A stretch of DNA of 64,000 nucleotides from Pseudomonas sp. Irchel 3E20 (GTDB lineage Bacteria; Pseudomonadota; Gammaproteobacteria; Pseudomonadales; Pseudomonadaceae), in contig NZ_FYEE01000002.1 of assembly GCF_900187645.1 (NCBI RefSeq), forward strand, positions 1 to 64,000, given 5' to 3'. The stretch's first letter is position 1. Each line of letters starts with the position of its first letter. Below, one piece after another: positions 35,577-44,459 of this stretch. The notes beneath the pieces were generated by a model. That model did not search any database and was not told the DNA's origin. It worked only from the letters and a program-made list of their open reading frames with translations. The translations under genes were made by a program, and so were the position numbers.

Positions 35577-36791
35577 ATGCCTTTAGCCCGCAGTACCCTT
35601 GCCTTGCTTTGCCTGTTCAGCCCCGCACTTTGGGCGCAGGAGCCGGCGCTGCAACTGCACCAACGCCTGACCGTGCTTGACAGCCACCTCGACACTCCCA
35701 TGCAACTGGCGCGGCCGGGCTGGGATATCGCCCAGCGCCATCGCTATGGCGATGACCTGTCCCAGGTCGACTTGCCGCGCATGCGCGAGGGAGGCCTGGA
35801 TGGCGGTTTTTGGGCGGTGTTCACCCCCCAGGGGCCGTTGACCGCCGAGGGCCGCACCCTGGCCAGCGAGCACGGCTTGGCGGTTATCACGCGTATCCGC
35901 GACATGATCGCCGCTCACCCTCAGGAGTTCGCCCTGGCCCTGGCCGCCGAGGATGTGCCCGCCATCGTCGCCCGTGGCCAGCGGGTGGTGTTTATCAGCC
36001 TGGAAAACGCCGAACCCCTGGCCGCCGACCCCACGCGGCTGGCCACTTACCAGCGCCTGGGCCTGCGCATGCTGGGGCTGGTGCACTCGGCCAACAACAG
36101 CTTCGCCGACTCGGCCACGGCATTGGCGCACTGGCACGGCTTGAGCCCGGCCGGGCGTGAGTTGGTGCAAGAGGCCAATCGCCTGGGGATTGTGCTGGAC
36201 GTGTCCCACGCCTCGGACGCGGTGTTCGACCAGGTGCTGGCACTGTCCACGGCCCCGATCATCGCTTCCCATTCCAGCAGCCGCGCCGTCACCGCCCACC
36301 CGCGTAACCTCGACGATGGCCGCTTGCGCGCCTTGGCGGCGAAGGGCGGGGTGGTGCAGGTCAACGCCTTTGCCAGCGACTTGCTCGACAACCCGCCCGC
36401 CCCGGCGCGCAACAAGGCCCTGGCGCCGCTGTACCGCGAGTTCCGGTTGGCGGCCAGCATGGCCCCGGCCGAGGTGGCCGACCTGGCGGCGCGCATCCGC
36501 GCGGTCGAGGCGCAATACCCAGAGCGCCGCGCCACCCTGGACGACTTTATGGCCCACTTGCTGCACATCCTCGATGTCGTCGGCCCCGACCACGTTGGCA
36601 TCGGCGCCGACTGGGACGGCGGTGGCGGGGTGCAGGGCCTGGAGGACGTAACGCAACTGCCGCGCATTACCGAACGCTTGTTGGCGGCGGGCTATGGCGA
36701 GGCAGACCTGGCGAAGATCTGGGGCGCCAATCTGCTGCGGGTCGTGGCCGAGGCGGCGGCGCGCGCGGCTCATGCAAACAACGCAGAATAA
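35577..36791 (+). CDS. Exported membrane-dipeptidase-family (M19) peptidase
   Basis: This is a 404 aa zinc dipeptidase with a signal peptide (MPLARSTLALLCLFSPALWA). Metal and active-site residues of M19 are visible: LDSHLDTPMQL (H-x-D), SLENAEPL (bridging Glu), LVHSANN, IIASHSSSRAV and GIGADWDGG. A periplasmic dipeptidase beside a TonB receptor and ABC binding proteins suggests trimming of a dipeptide-like ligand before uptake. Confidence 0.87.
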   Translation: MPLARSTLALLCLFSPALWAQEPALQLHQRLTVLDSHLDTPMQLARPGWDIAQRHRYGDDLSQVDLPRMREGGLDGGFWAVFTPQGPLTAEGRTLASEHGLAVITRIRDMIAAHPQEFALALAAEDVPAIVARGQRVVFISLENAEPLAADPTRLATYQRLGLRMLGLVHSANNSFADSATALAHWHGLSPAGRELVQEANRLGIVLDVSHASDAVFDQVLALSTAPIIASHSSSRAVTAHPRNLDDGRLRALAAKGGVVQVNAFASDLLDNPPAPARNKALAPLYREFRLAASMAPAEVADLAARIRAVEAQYPERRATLDDFMAHLLHILDVVGPDHVGIGADWDGGGGVQGLEDVTQLPRITERLLAAGYGEADLAKIWGANLLRVVAEAAARAAHANNAE

Positions 36792-36954
36792 TCCGCTGTA
36801 AATATGAAACTAATTAATATTTGCATATGCTTAAAATGTATTTCTCTTATTAAATAACGCCCCCTAGGATGGCTTCCCATAGACCCAAGTTGCTGAACGC
36901 AGCGCCGGGCTATAACCGAATGCACTATCCATCCGCCAGGCAGGGAGCGCTTGC

Positions 36955-38532
36955 ATGCCGTTGACCAGAAGACAATTGATCGCCCGTGTGGCCGCCGTGG
37001 GCGGCTTGCAGGCCGCTTCGGCGGTAATGGGTTTGCTGGGGGTCAATGGCGCGGCCCTGGCCGCAGCGGAAAACTACGCCTCCCTGCCCACCGCCAGTGT
37101 GGGTAAGGGCGCCAGTGTGGTGGTGATCGGCGCCGGCATCGGTGGCCTGGTCAGCGCTTATGAACTGCAAAAGGCCGGGTTCAACGTCACCCTGCTCGAA
37201 GCCCGCGACCGGGTGGGCGGGCGCAACTGGACGGTGCGCGGCGGCGACCGGGTGGCCTACACCGACGGCAGCGCCCAGGTCGCCCAGTTCGATGATGGCT
37301 TTTACCTCAACGCCGGCCCCGGGCGCATCCCCAGCCACCACCAATTGATGCTCGGCTACTGCCGCGAACTGGGGGTGGAGCTGGAAGTGCTGGTCAACAC
37401 CAGCCGCAATGCCCTGGTGCGCCCGGACCTGAGCCAGCCGCCAATCCAGATCCGCCAAGCGGTGAACGACAGCCGTGGGCATTTTTCCGAATTGCTGGCC
37501 AAAGCCGTCAACCGCAACGCCCTGGACCAGGAGTTGAGCGCCGCCGACCGCAGCCACCTGCTGAGTTTCCTGAAAACCTGGGGCGATTTGTCCGACAAGC
37601 TTCAATACCTGGGCTCGGCCCGCTCCGGCTACAAAGTCTGGCCCGGCGCCGGCGATCAACGGGCGCAGAAGAACGACCCGCTGCCCCTGCAAACCCTGCT
37701 CAACCCGGCCCTGACCACGGCGCTGATGATCGACGAATACCCGGAATTCTCTCCCACTATGTTCCAACCCGTGGGCGGCATGGACCGCATCCCCAAGGCC
37801 TTCGCCCAACGCCTGCAAGGGGTGGTGCGCCTGGGTGCCGAGGTGCGCTCGCTGCATAACCACGCCGATTTTGTTGAGGTCGGCTACCGCGACCTGAAAA
37901 GCGGCAGCGAGCAGCGCATCCGCGCCGATTACGTGATTAGCGCTTTGCCCCTGCCGCTGCTGGCCAAGGTCGACAGCAACCTCAGCGCACCGGTGCGCAA
38001 GGCCCTTGGCGCGGTGCAGTTCGGCTACGCGAATAAAGTGGCCTGGCAGGCGCCGCGCTTTTGGGAACGCGACTACCAGATCTACGGCGGCCTGTCGTTC
38101 ATCAACCAGGAAGCCTCCGGGCTGTGGTACCCCAGCGGCGGTTTCAACCAGGCTCAGGGCGTGTTGGTGGCGGCGTACAACAACGGCGAAACCGCGCGCA
38201 AATTCGGCGAAAAGAGCCTGGCCGAGCAGATCGAGATTTCCCGCCAGGCCGTGGAGCTGCTGCACCCCGGCCACGCCCGGGAGCTGGGCAAACCCCTGGC
38301 GGTGGCCTGGAGCAAAATTCCTTATGCCCTAGGCCCGTGGCTCAACCATGAAGTGGCCGAGCCCGACTACAGCCTGCTCAACCAGGCCCAGGGCCGGGTG
38401 TACCTGACCAGCGATGGCCTGGCCCACAGCGGCATCGGTATCTGGCAGGAATCCGCCGCCGCCGCGGCGCGGCGCGTGGTGCGCCAGTTGTTCGAGCGCT
38501 CGCAAGCCTCGCCCGTCAAGCAAACGGCCTGA
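36955..38532 (+). CDS. Tat-exported flavin monoamine/L-amino-acid oxidase
   Basis: This 525 aa protein has a twin-arginine-like leader ([17 protein letters not shown], followed by a hydrophobic stretch to about residue 36), so it is probably folded with FAD and exported. The FAD site is [24 protein letters not shown] (about 46-69) with [11 protein letters not shown]. The C-terminal flavin loop is [18 protein letters not shown]. It oxidises an amine or L-amino acid to the imine in the periplasm. The next gene is an exported RidA, suited to hydrolysing that imine. Confidence 0.83.
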   Translation: MPLTRRQLIARVAAVGGLQAASAVMGLLGVNGAALAAAENYASLPTASVGKGASVVVIGAGIGGLVSAYELQKAGFNVTLLEARDRVGGRNWTVRGGDRVAYTDGSAQVAQFDDGFYLNAGPGRIPSHHQLMLGYCRELGVELEVLVNTSRNALVRPDLSQPPIQIRQAVNDSRGHFSELLAKAVNRNALDQELSAADRSHLLSFLKTWGDLSDKLQYLGSARSGYKVWPGAGDQRAQKNDPLPLQTLLNPALTTALMIDEYPEFSPTMFQPVGGMDRIPKAFAQRLQGVVRLGAEVRSLHNHADFVEVGYRDLKSGSEQRIRADYVISALPLPLLAKVDSNLSAPVRKALGAVQFGYANKVAWQAPRFWERDYQIYGGLSFINQEASGLWYPSGGFNQAQGVLVAAYNNGETARKFGEKSLAEQIEISRQAVELLHPGHARELGKPLAVAWSKIPYALGPWLNHEVAEPDYSLLNQAQGRVYLTSDGLAHSGIGIWQESAAAAARRVVRQLFERSQASPVKQTA

Positions 38533-38622
38533 AAAAGCCGCGCTTTCATTCACATAGCGACATTGATACGCCAGGTAGCGGACCTCCGAGGCTGGCCATA
38601 AAAAACCTTGGAGTGCCTGTAC

Positions 38623-39120
38623 ATGTCTTTGAACAAAACCGTAGTGGGGATGGGGATCCTGTTGGCCGCCAGCAGCGCCTGGGCCGCGGGGATTGAACGC
38701 GTGCCCTCGACTTACCCGAACTCGCCGATCCTGCAATCGGTGACCTTGCCCGCCAACACCGAGGTCACCTACCTCTCCGGCCTGCTGCCCGACCCGGTGG
38801 ACGCCAAGGCGCCCAAGGACCAGGTGCGCGCCGCCGGCAACACCGAGGCCCAGGCCCGGGTGGTGCTGCGCAAGGTGGAAACGGTGCTGGCCAGCCAGGG
38901 CTTGAAACTGGCGGATGTGGTGCAACTGCGGGTGTACCTGGTGGGCGACCCGGCCCTGGGCGGCAAGCTGGATTTCGAGGGCCTGCAAGTGGCCTTTCGC
39001 GAGTTTTTCGGCAACGCCCAACAACCGCTGAAACCGGCGCGCACCACGGTGCAAGTGGCGGGGCTGGTTTTGCCCGGCGCCCTGATCGAAATCGAAGCCG
39101 TTGCCGCCAAGGCCCCTTGA
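38623..39120 (+). CDS. Exported RidA-family enamine/imine deaminase
   Basis: This 165 aa protein has a clear signal peptide (MSLNKTVVGMGILLAASSAWA) before a RidA (YjgF) domain. The catalytic Arg is retained in ARTTVQVAGL and the C-terminal Glu in IEIEAVA. RidA proteins normally work in the cytoplasm; the export signal and the position behind an exported amine oxidase suggest that it clears imines made in the periplasm. The context pairing is an inference. Confidence 0.83.
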   Translation: MSLNKTVVGMGILLAASSAWAAGIERVPSTYPNSPILQSVTLPANTEVTYLSGLLPDPVDAKAPKDQVRAAGNTEAQARVVLRKVETVLASQGLKLADVVQLRVYLVGDPALGGKLDFEGLQVAFREFFGNAQQPLKPARTTVQVAGLVLPGALIEIEAVAAKAP

Positions 39121-39145
39121 ACGCTGCCAGAAAAGGATTCCCGCC

Positions 39146-41605
39146 ATGCCTTCACACTTCTCTAAAACCCTGTTCGGCGCGGGCCTGGGCCTGCTCTGGG
39201 CCAGCCCCGCACCGTTTGTTTTCGCCGCCGACCAGGCCCTGGGCACGGTGGTGGTCACCGGGGTGCGCGGCAGCCAGCAGCGCACCGTCACCGACAGCCC
39301 GGCGCCCATCGATGTGATCGACAGCGAGCAACTGCGCACCATCGGCCAGAACGGCCTCAAGGAAATGCTCGCGCGCCTGTTGCCGTCCTTTAACGTGCCT
39401 ACCATCAACGGTGGCGGCACGGCGTTTCTGGTGCGCGGGGTGAGCATGCGTGGCCTGAGCGGCGACCAGGTGCTGGTGCTGATTAACGGCAAGCGCCGCC
39501 ACAACTCGGCGCTGATAAACAACGGCGCGCGGGTGGGCAACGCCTCGGTGCCGGTGGACCTGGACCTGATCCCCACCGCCTCCATCGAGCGCATCGAAGT
39601 GCTGCGCGACGGCGCGGCGGCGCAGTACGGTTCGGACGCGATCGCCGGGGTCATCAACATCATCCTCAAGCGCAACGCCGAAGGCCTGAGCGCCGACACC
39701 ACCCTGGGCCAGTATTACGATGGCGACGGCACCACCGGCCACGAAGCGATCAACTGGGGCACGGGGCTGGGGGAAAACGGCGGGTTTTTCAACCTGTCCT
39801 TCGACGGTAAGGTGCAAGAGCCTTACGAGCGTTCCGCCGCCGCTGATGGCCAGTTGTACTTCAAGCAACCCGACGGCTCCCCCGACCCGCGGGAAAACAA
39901 CCGCCAGGGCTGGGGCGGCGAATATGGCCTGGGCCGCGACCGCACCGCCAGCGTGGCTTACAACGCCGAACTGCCGTTGCAGGACGACCTCAAGCTGTAC
40001 TCCTTTTCCACCCTCAGCTACCGCAACAGCAACAAGGACCTGGGCCACCGCAAACCCACCGACATCACCAGCCTGGCCGGCGTGCCGAACGCGCCGTACC
40101 CCAATGGCGGCCAGGCGCGGCGCGAGATCCACGAGACCGATTTCCAGATCGCCGGCGGCGCCAAAGGCCTGTTGGCCGAGTGGGGCTGGGACCTGAGCAG
40201 CACCTACGGCAAAGACCGCGCCGTGCTCGACACCGCCAACAACCTGAACATCTCCAACGGCCCCTACGGCCAGCACGACTTCCACCTGGGCAACCTGATT
40301 TTCGACCAGTGGACCAATAACCTGGATTTCAGCCGCGCCCTCGATATCGGCTGGAGCAGCCCGCTGGAAACCGCGTTCGGCCTGGAATACCGCTGGGAAA
40401 AATACGCCCTCGAAGCCGGCGAGGAAAATGCCTACAACTACGGCAGCTATGTGCCGGATGTGGGCAAATTCGCCGGGGTGCACCCCGACCCGGGGCTGTT
40501 CTCGGTCAACGGCACCACGCCTGAGGACGCCTACGACCTACAGCGCCACAGCGAAGCGGCCTACGTCGACCTGGGCCTGAACATCACCCCCAACTGGTAT
40601 GTCGGCGCCGCCGGGCGCTACGAGAAGTACAACCAGGGCGTGGGCGACACCACCAGCGGCAAACTCACCACCCGCTATGAATTCAGCCCCGGCTACGCGG
40701 TGCGGGCGGCGGTGAGCAATGGCTTTCGCGCGCCGTCCCTGGCCCAGAGCGTGTTTTCCACCACCAGCACCGTCACCCAGTTCGGCGCCAACGGCACCAC
40801 CAGTTCGGTGCGCACCAAGCAGATGCGCCCCGATTCACCGGAAGCCATCGCCCTCGGCGCCCGCGACCTGGAGCCGGAAACTTCGCGCAACTACAGCCTG
40901 GGCTTCACCGCTGAACCCATCGAACGCCTGCGCCTGACGGCCGACTTCTACCTGATCGACATCGACAAGCGCATCCTGCAAACCGGCATCCTCAAGGGCT
41001 CGGCGGTGTCGCAGATCCTTGTCGAAAACGGCCTCTCGCCCAACCTCGCCGGGCAGTACTACACCAACGCCGCCGACACCCGCACCAAGGGTGTGGACCT
41101 GGTGCTGGACTACCGCCAGTCCCTGGGCCAGTACGGCGAAGCGAAATGGAGCGTGGCCTACAACCGCAACAAAACCAGCATCCGCGACCTGGCCGATACC
41201 CCGGCGCAACTGGCGCGCCTGGGCTCGGGTTACGTGCTGTTCGACCGCCAGCAGCAGATCGACCTGACCGAATCCACGCCCAAGGACAAGTGGATCCTGT
41301 CCACTAACTACAAGGTCGGCGACTGGACCACCAACCTGCAACTGACCCGCTTTGGCGAATACACCGAAGGCTCCAATATCCCGGCCAACGACCGCACCTA
41401 CAGCGCCAAGTGGATCACCGACATAGACGTGGCCTACGACGTCACCCAGAACCTCACCGTGGCCCTGGGCGCCAACAACCTGTTCGACGAGTACCCGGAC
41501 AAAATCGGCCTCAAGGCCTGGGCCGGCACCTACGAATACGGCATGTTCTCGCCCTACGGCTTGGGCGGCGGCTACTACTACAGCCGCGTCAGCTTGGCGT
41601 TCTGA
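39146..41605 (+). CDS. TonB-dependent outer-membrane receptor
   Basis: This 819 aa receptor has a signal peptide (to about residue 28), a TonB box region (ALGTVVVTGVRG), a plug domain (DSPAPIDVIDSEQL, VLINGKRRHNSALINN, IERIEVLRDGAAAQYGSDAIAGVINIIL) and a long beta-barrel ending in the aromatic residue (SRVSLAF). There is no STN domain, so no surface signalling. It lies in the dipeptidase-oxidase-RidA gene run and probably brings the substrate of those enzymes across the outer membrane. Confidence 0.87.
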   Translation: MPSHFSKTLFGAGLGLLWASPAPFVFAADQALGTVVVTGVRGSQQRTVTDSPAPIDVIDSEQLRTIGQNGLKEMLARLLPSFNVPTINGGGTAFLVRGVSMRGLSGDQVLVLINGKRRHNSALINNGARVGNASVPVDLDLIPTASIERIEVLRDGAAAQYGSDAIAGVINIILKRNAEGLSADTTLGQYYDGDGTTGHEAINWGTGLGENGGFFNLSFDGKVQEPYERSAAADGQLYFKQPDGSPDPRENNRQGWGGEYGLGRDRTASVAYNAELPLQDDLKLYSFSTLSYRNSNKDLGHRKPTDITSLAGVPNAPYPNGGQARREIHETDFQIAGGAKGLLAEWGWDLSSTYGKDRAVLDTANNLNISNGPYGQHDFHLGNLIFDQWTNNLDFSRALDIGWSSPLETAFGLEYRWEKYALEAGEENAYNYGSYVPDVGKFAGVHPDPGLFSVNGTTPEDAYDLQRHSEAAYVDLGLNITPNWYVGAAGRYEKYNQGVGDTTSGKLTTRYEFSPGYAVRAAVSNGFRAPSLAQSVFSTTSTVTQFGANGTTSSVRTKQMRPDSPEAIALGARDLEPETSRNYSLGFTAEPIERLRLTADFYLIDIDKRILQTGILKGSAVSQILVENGLSPNLAGQYYTNAADTRTKGVDLVLDYRQSLGQYGEAKWSVAYNRNKTSIRDLADTPAQLARLGSGYVLFDRQQQIDLTESTPKDKWILSTNYKVGDWTTNLQLTRFGEYTEGSNIPANDRTYSAKWITDIDVAYDVTQNLTVALGANNLFDEYPDKIGLKAWAGTYEYGMFSPYGLGGGYYYSRVSLAF

Positions 41606-41608
41606 TTG

Positions 41609-42592
41609 ATGCGCCCAATGAACACACCCGCCCTCCCACAGGCGAGGCTTATACCGGCCCGCAGCACGGCTTTGGCGCTATGGCCGCTGCTGCTGTCGCT
41701 GCTGTGCGTTAACGCCCTGGCCGACACGCCGTTGCGGGTGTCGAGCCAGAAACAGTCGCTGAAGATCCTCCTGCAAGCCGCCGGGGAATTGGAGAACGTG
41801 CCATACCCCATCGAGTTCGCCTCTTTTGGTGCGGCGGCGCCGACGGCCGAGGCGTTGGCGGCGGGGGCGGTGGACATCGGTAGCCTGGGGGATGCACCGT
41901 TTGTGTTTGCCGCCGCGGCCGGGGCGCCGCTGAAAACCGTGGGGGTCATCAAACTCAACGTCACCCAGACCGCCGTCGCCATTGTGGTCAAGGCCGATTC
42001 GCCGCTGCGCGACGCGGCCTCCCTCAAGGGCCAGCGCATTACCACTACCAAGGGCTCCATCGGCCATTTCCTGGCCCTGGCGGCGCTGCGCTCGGTGGGG
42101 CTGCATGGGCGCGACGCACAGTTTGTGTTCCTGCAACCTGGGGACTCGCGCAGCCTGCTGGCCAATGGCGGCGCACAGGCCTGGTCGACCTGGGACCCCT
42201 ACACCAGCATGGTGCAGATGGAGGGCGGCAGCCGCGTGCTGGTCAGCGGCGAAGGCCTGTTCGCCGGGCACATGCTGTTGGTGGCCAACGACGCGGCGAT
42301 CCGCGACAAACCGGCGCAACTGCGCGATTTCCTGCAACGCCTGGGCCGCGCCTACACCTGGGCCGACGCCCATCAGCAGGCGTTTTCCAACATCCAGGCC
42401 GGCTACAGCGGTTTGCCGGTGGCGATCCACGCCGCGTCTAACCGTTACGCCCGCGCCCACCGTATCGATGTCGGGCCGGCGGTGGTCGATGACGTGCAGC
42501 ACACCGCCGACCTGTACCGCGAGGAGGGCATCATCCACGGCACTTTCAATGCCGCCCATTACTTTGACGGGCAGTTCAACGAACCCAACTAA
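41609..42592 (+). CDS. Second ABC substrate-binding protein, sulfonate type
   Basis: This 327 aa periplasmic SsuA/NMT1-like binding protein (RVSSQKQSLKILLQAAGELENVPYPIEFASF, GSLGDAPFVFAAAAG, QAWSTWDPYTSMVQ) has a hydrophobic export signal around residues 20-40 ending NALA. The ATG at 41609 directly follows the receptor stop; a TTG at 41606 is less likely. It has no permease of its own nearby and may share the SsuBC-like pair at 29932-31529. Confidence 0.84.
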   Translation: MRPMNTPALPQARLIPARSTALALWPLLLSLLCVNALADTPLRVSSQKQSLKILLQAAGELENVPYPIEFASFGAAAPTAEALAAGAVDIGSLGDAPFVFAAAAGAPLKTVGVIKLNVTQTAVAIVVKADSPLRDAASLKGQRITTTKGSIGHFLALAALRSVGLHGRDAQFVFLQPGDSRSLLANGGAQAWSTWDPYTSMVQMEGGSRVLVSGEGLFAGHMLLVANDAAIRDKPAQLRDFLQRLGRAYTWADAHQQAFSNIQAGYSGLPVAIHAASNRYARAHRIDVGPAVVDDVQHTADLYREEGIIHGTFNAAHYFDGQFNEPN

Positions 42593-42757
42593 CAGCGCGG
42601 TAAAGCGCGAACTATCAGCCTTGCGCAGATCAACTATGCACCACTTTAAAGTGGCCGCTTATCGCGCCTATTTGACTGATTTTCAATACATTTTTAAGTT
42701 AGGTGAATAGAGATAAAGGGTATTTCACAAGGGCTTTACAGCTACCTAAAGTTGCCG

Positions 42758-42774
42758 TGAAACAAATTGTTTCA
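42758..42774. promoter_or_regulatory. Perfect palindromic operator candidate upstream of the CDPS cluster
   Basis: TGAAACAA-A-TTGTTTCA is an exact 8-1-8 inverted repeat in an AT-rich leader, ending 33 bases before the oxygenase start codon. Its symmetry and position fit a repressor or activator site. The 215-base gap to the preceding gene has no other evident element. Confidence 0.55.
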
Positions 42775-42807
42775 GTGTTAAACATTCCAGGGATTCAGGG
42801 AGTTTGC

Positions 42808-43584
42808 ATGTTTACAGTCACCACTGCCGAGCAACTTACCGCGCAGCATATTCTGGATGTCGTGGAGAAACGTTCCTATGGCGTCCAACTCAAAGGCTTC
42901 TGCCCGCCCGACACGCTGCACGTGGCCCGTGAGCGCCTCCTGCACCAGGACTTGCGCAGCGCCTTCAGCCAGCAAACCGAGTTCGTGCGCATCGGCAAGG
43001 CCTACATCGAGATCCAGGACGAGCGCAGCCGCGCCGAGTACCACGCCCAGGCGCCGGGCACTATCCGCCGCATCCGCGAACTGTTCCGCCCGCTGGCCTC
43101 GCCCATCGATGAACTGCGCCTGCTGCTGGACGAGACCTGGCCCCAGGGCGCGCACCTGCTGCAAGTGGACGGGCAAAAGTGTTTTGTCGGCATCGCCCGC
43201 TTTCAGGGCAGCGGTGTCGACCTCACGCCCCACACCGACGACCTGGAGCGCAATGCGCCGCCGGGCCACGAGCCGAAACTGCTTAGCCAACTGTCGACCA
43301 ACATCTATTTGCAGATCCCCGAGGACGGCGGCGAGCTGGAGATCTGGGGCATCGAGCCCGACGAGCAGGAGTACCAGCGCTTGCGCGGCGAACGGGCCTA
43401 CGGCATCGAGCGCCACCTGTTGCCGCCGCCGGATTTCGTCATCAAACCCGAGCCCGGCGACCTGATTCTGCTCAACCCGCGGCTGATCCACGCCGTGCGC
43501 CCTTCGGCCAGCAGCACCCGGGTCACCCTCGGGGTTTTTATCGGTTACTACGGCGAACACCAGCCATTGGCCTACTGGAGCTAA
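42808..43584 (+). CDS. 2OG-Fe(II) oxygenase of a cyclodipeptide cluster
   Basis: This 258 aa cytoplasmic protein has the iron facial triad His142-x-Asp144 (LTPHTDDLE) and His228 (LIHAVRPS), with Arg238 ten residues on as the 2-oxoglutarate partner, and a double-stranded beta-helix pattern between them. It probably hydroxylates or otherwise oxidises the diketopiperazine made by the next gene, only 4 bases downstream. The start at 42808 is chosen because sequence upstream is AT-rich non-coding and contains the palindrome. Confidence 0.83.
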   Translation: MFTVTTAEQLTAQHILDVVEKRSYGVQLKGFCPPDTLHVARERLLHQDLRSAFSQQTEFVRIGKAYIEIQDERSRAEYHAQAPGTIRRIRELFRPLASPIDELRLLLDETWPQGAHLLQVDGQKCFVGIARFQGSGVDLTPHTDDLERNAPPGHEPKLLSQLSTNIYLQIPEDGGELEIWGIEPDEQEYQRLRGERAYGIERHLLPPPDFVIKPEPGDLILLNPRLIHAVRPSASSTRVTLGVFIGYYGEHQPLAYWS

Positions 43585-43588
43585 ACCC

Positions 43589-44338
43589 ATGAGCAGCGTG
43601 CAAGAAATCAACCTCAAGGCGTACTTCAACAAAGGTGGCGAAGACCACAGCTTCGACGGCAAGAAAGTGGTATTGGCGGTCAGCGTCGGCCAGGAGTACC
43701 ACGAAGACCAGAAGCTGCGCTCTACCATCCACCTGATAAACCAGTCCGGTTTCAGCCACGTCAAAGTGGTGGTGGCCGACACCCTGCAACGCCACAACAA
43801 GCACGGCAAATCCCCGGGCGAAGCGTTGTCGGCGTCGATCCGCGACGGCGATGCGTGGCTGGCGCGCAACCAGGGCATCCTCGACGGCTTGCGGGTGCCG
43901 TACCACATCACCCGCTGGAACCAGGAACTGGCCAGCGACCACTACGCCGACCTGCGCCAACAGCTCAACGGGGTGTACCAGCAGCGTGCGGAACTGCGCG
44001 AGGCCATCGAAAGCACCATTGCCGTGTTCACCGACCGCTTGCGCCTGCGCGACGAGCACGCCGATATCGAACGAGCAGCGGCCCAGTGCCGCGAATACAT
44101 CCTCGAAGAAATCCCCATCATCCTGCCGCTGTGGGCGGGCGAGGGTTATGACTACGTGCTCTACCCCCAGCCAATGACCGCCGCCATGGCCACCAGCCGC
44201 GACCTGTTGATCGAACCCCACAGCCCCGACCGCGTGCGCTGGCTGCCGCTCAAATTCAAAAAACGCGGCATCCCCATCCCCTTCAACCTGCCGGGCGTCA
44301 TCCATCCCAACTGGTCCAGCGGGGCGATTGCGATCTAG
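43589..44338 (+). CDS. tRNA-dependent cyclodipeptide synthase (XYP type)
   Basis: This is a 249 aa CDPS, which takes two aminoacyl-tRNAs and makes a diketopiperazine. Catalytic residues align with AlbC: Ser32 (AVSVGQEYH), Tyr170 and Glu174 (REYILEEIP, Y-x3-E) and Tyr192. Residue Ser+3 is Gln35 and Tyr192 is followed by Pro193 (LYPQP), which places it in the XYP subfamily, not NYQ. Further family marks are DTLQRHN, GDAWLARN and HITRWNQEL. Product identity cannot be deduced. Co-transcribed with the oxygenase. Confidence 0.88.
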   Translation: MSSVQEINLKAYFNKGGEDHSFDGKKVVLAVSVGQEYHEDQKLRSTIHLINQSGFSHVKVVVADTLQRHNKHGKSPGEALSASIRDGDAWLARNQGILDGLRVPYHITRWNQELASDHYADLRQQLNGVYQQRAELREAIESTIAVFTDRLRLRDEHADIERAAAQCREYILEEIPIILPLWAGEGYDYVLYPQPMTAAMATSRDLLIEPHSPDRVRWLPLKFKKRGIPIPFNLPGVIHPNWSSGAIAI

Positions 44339-44365
44339 CCCGCCAACGGGGGGCAGCAGGCTAAC

Positions 44366-44387
44366 TGTGGGGGCGGGCAAACCCGCT
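44366..44387 (+). repeat. REP element
   Basis: Degenerate REP unit (GTGGGGGCGGGCAAACCCGCT) in the 120 bases between the CDPS and MFS genes. Confidence 0.6.
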
Positions 44388-44459
44388 ACTACAGAGCGTG
44401 CTGATTGCTCGGTAAGCGGCTTTCTAATGGTTTTTTTGACTTTCAACCAAGGAGTTTCC

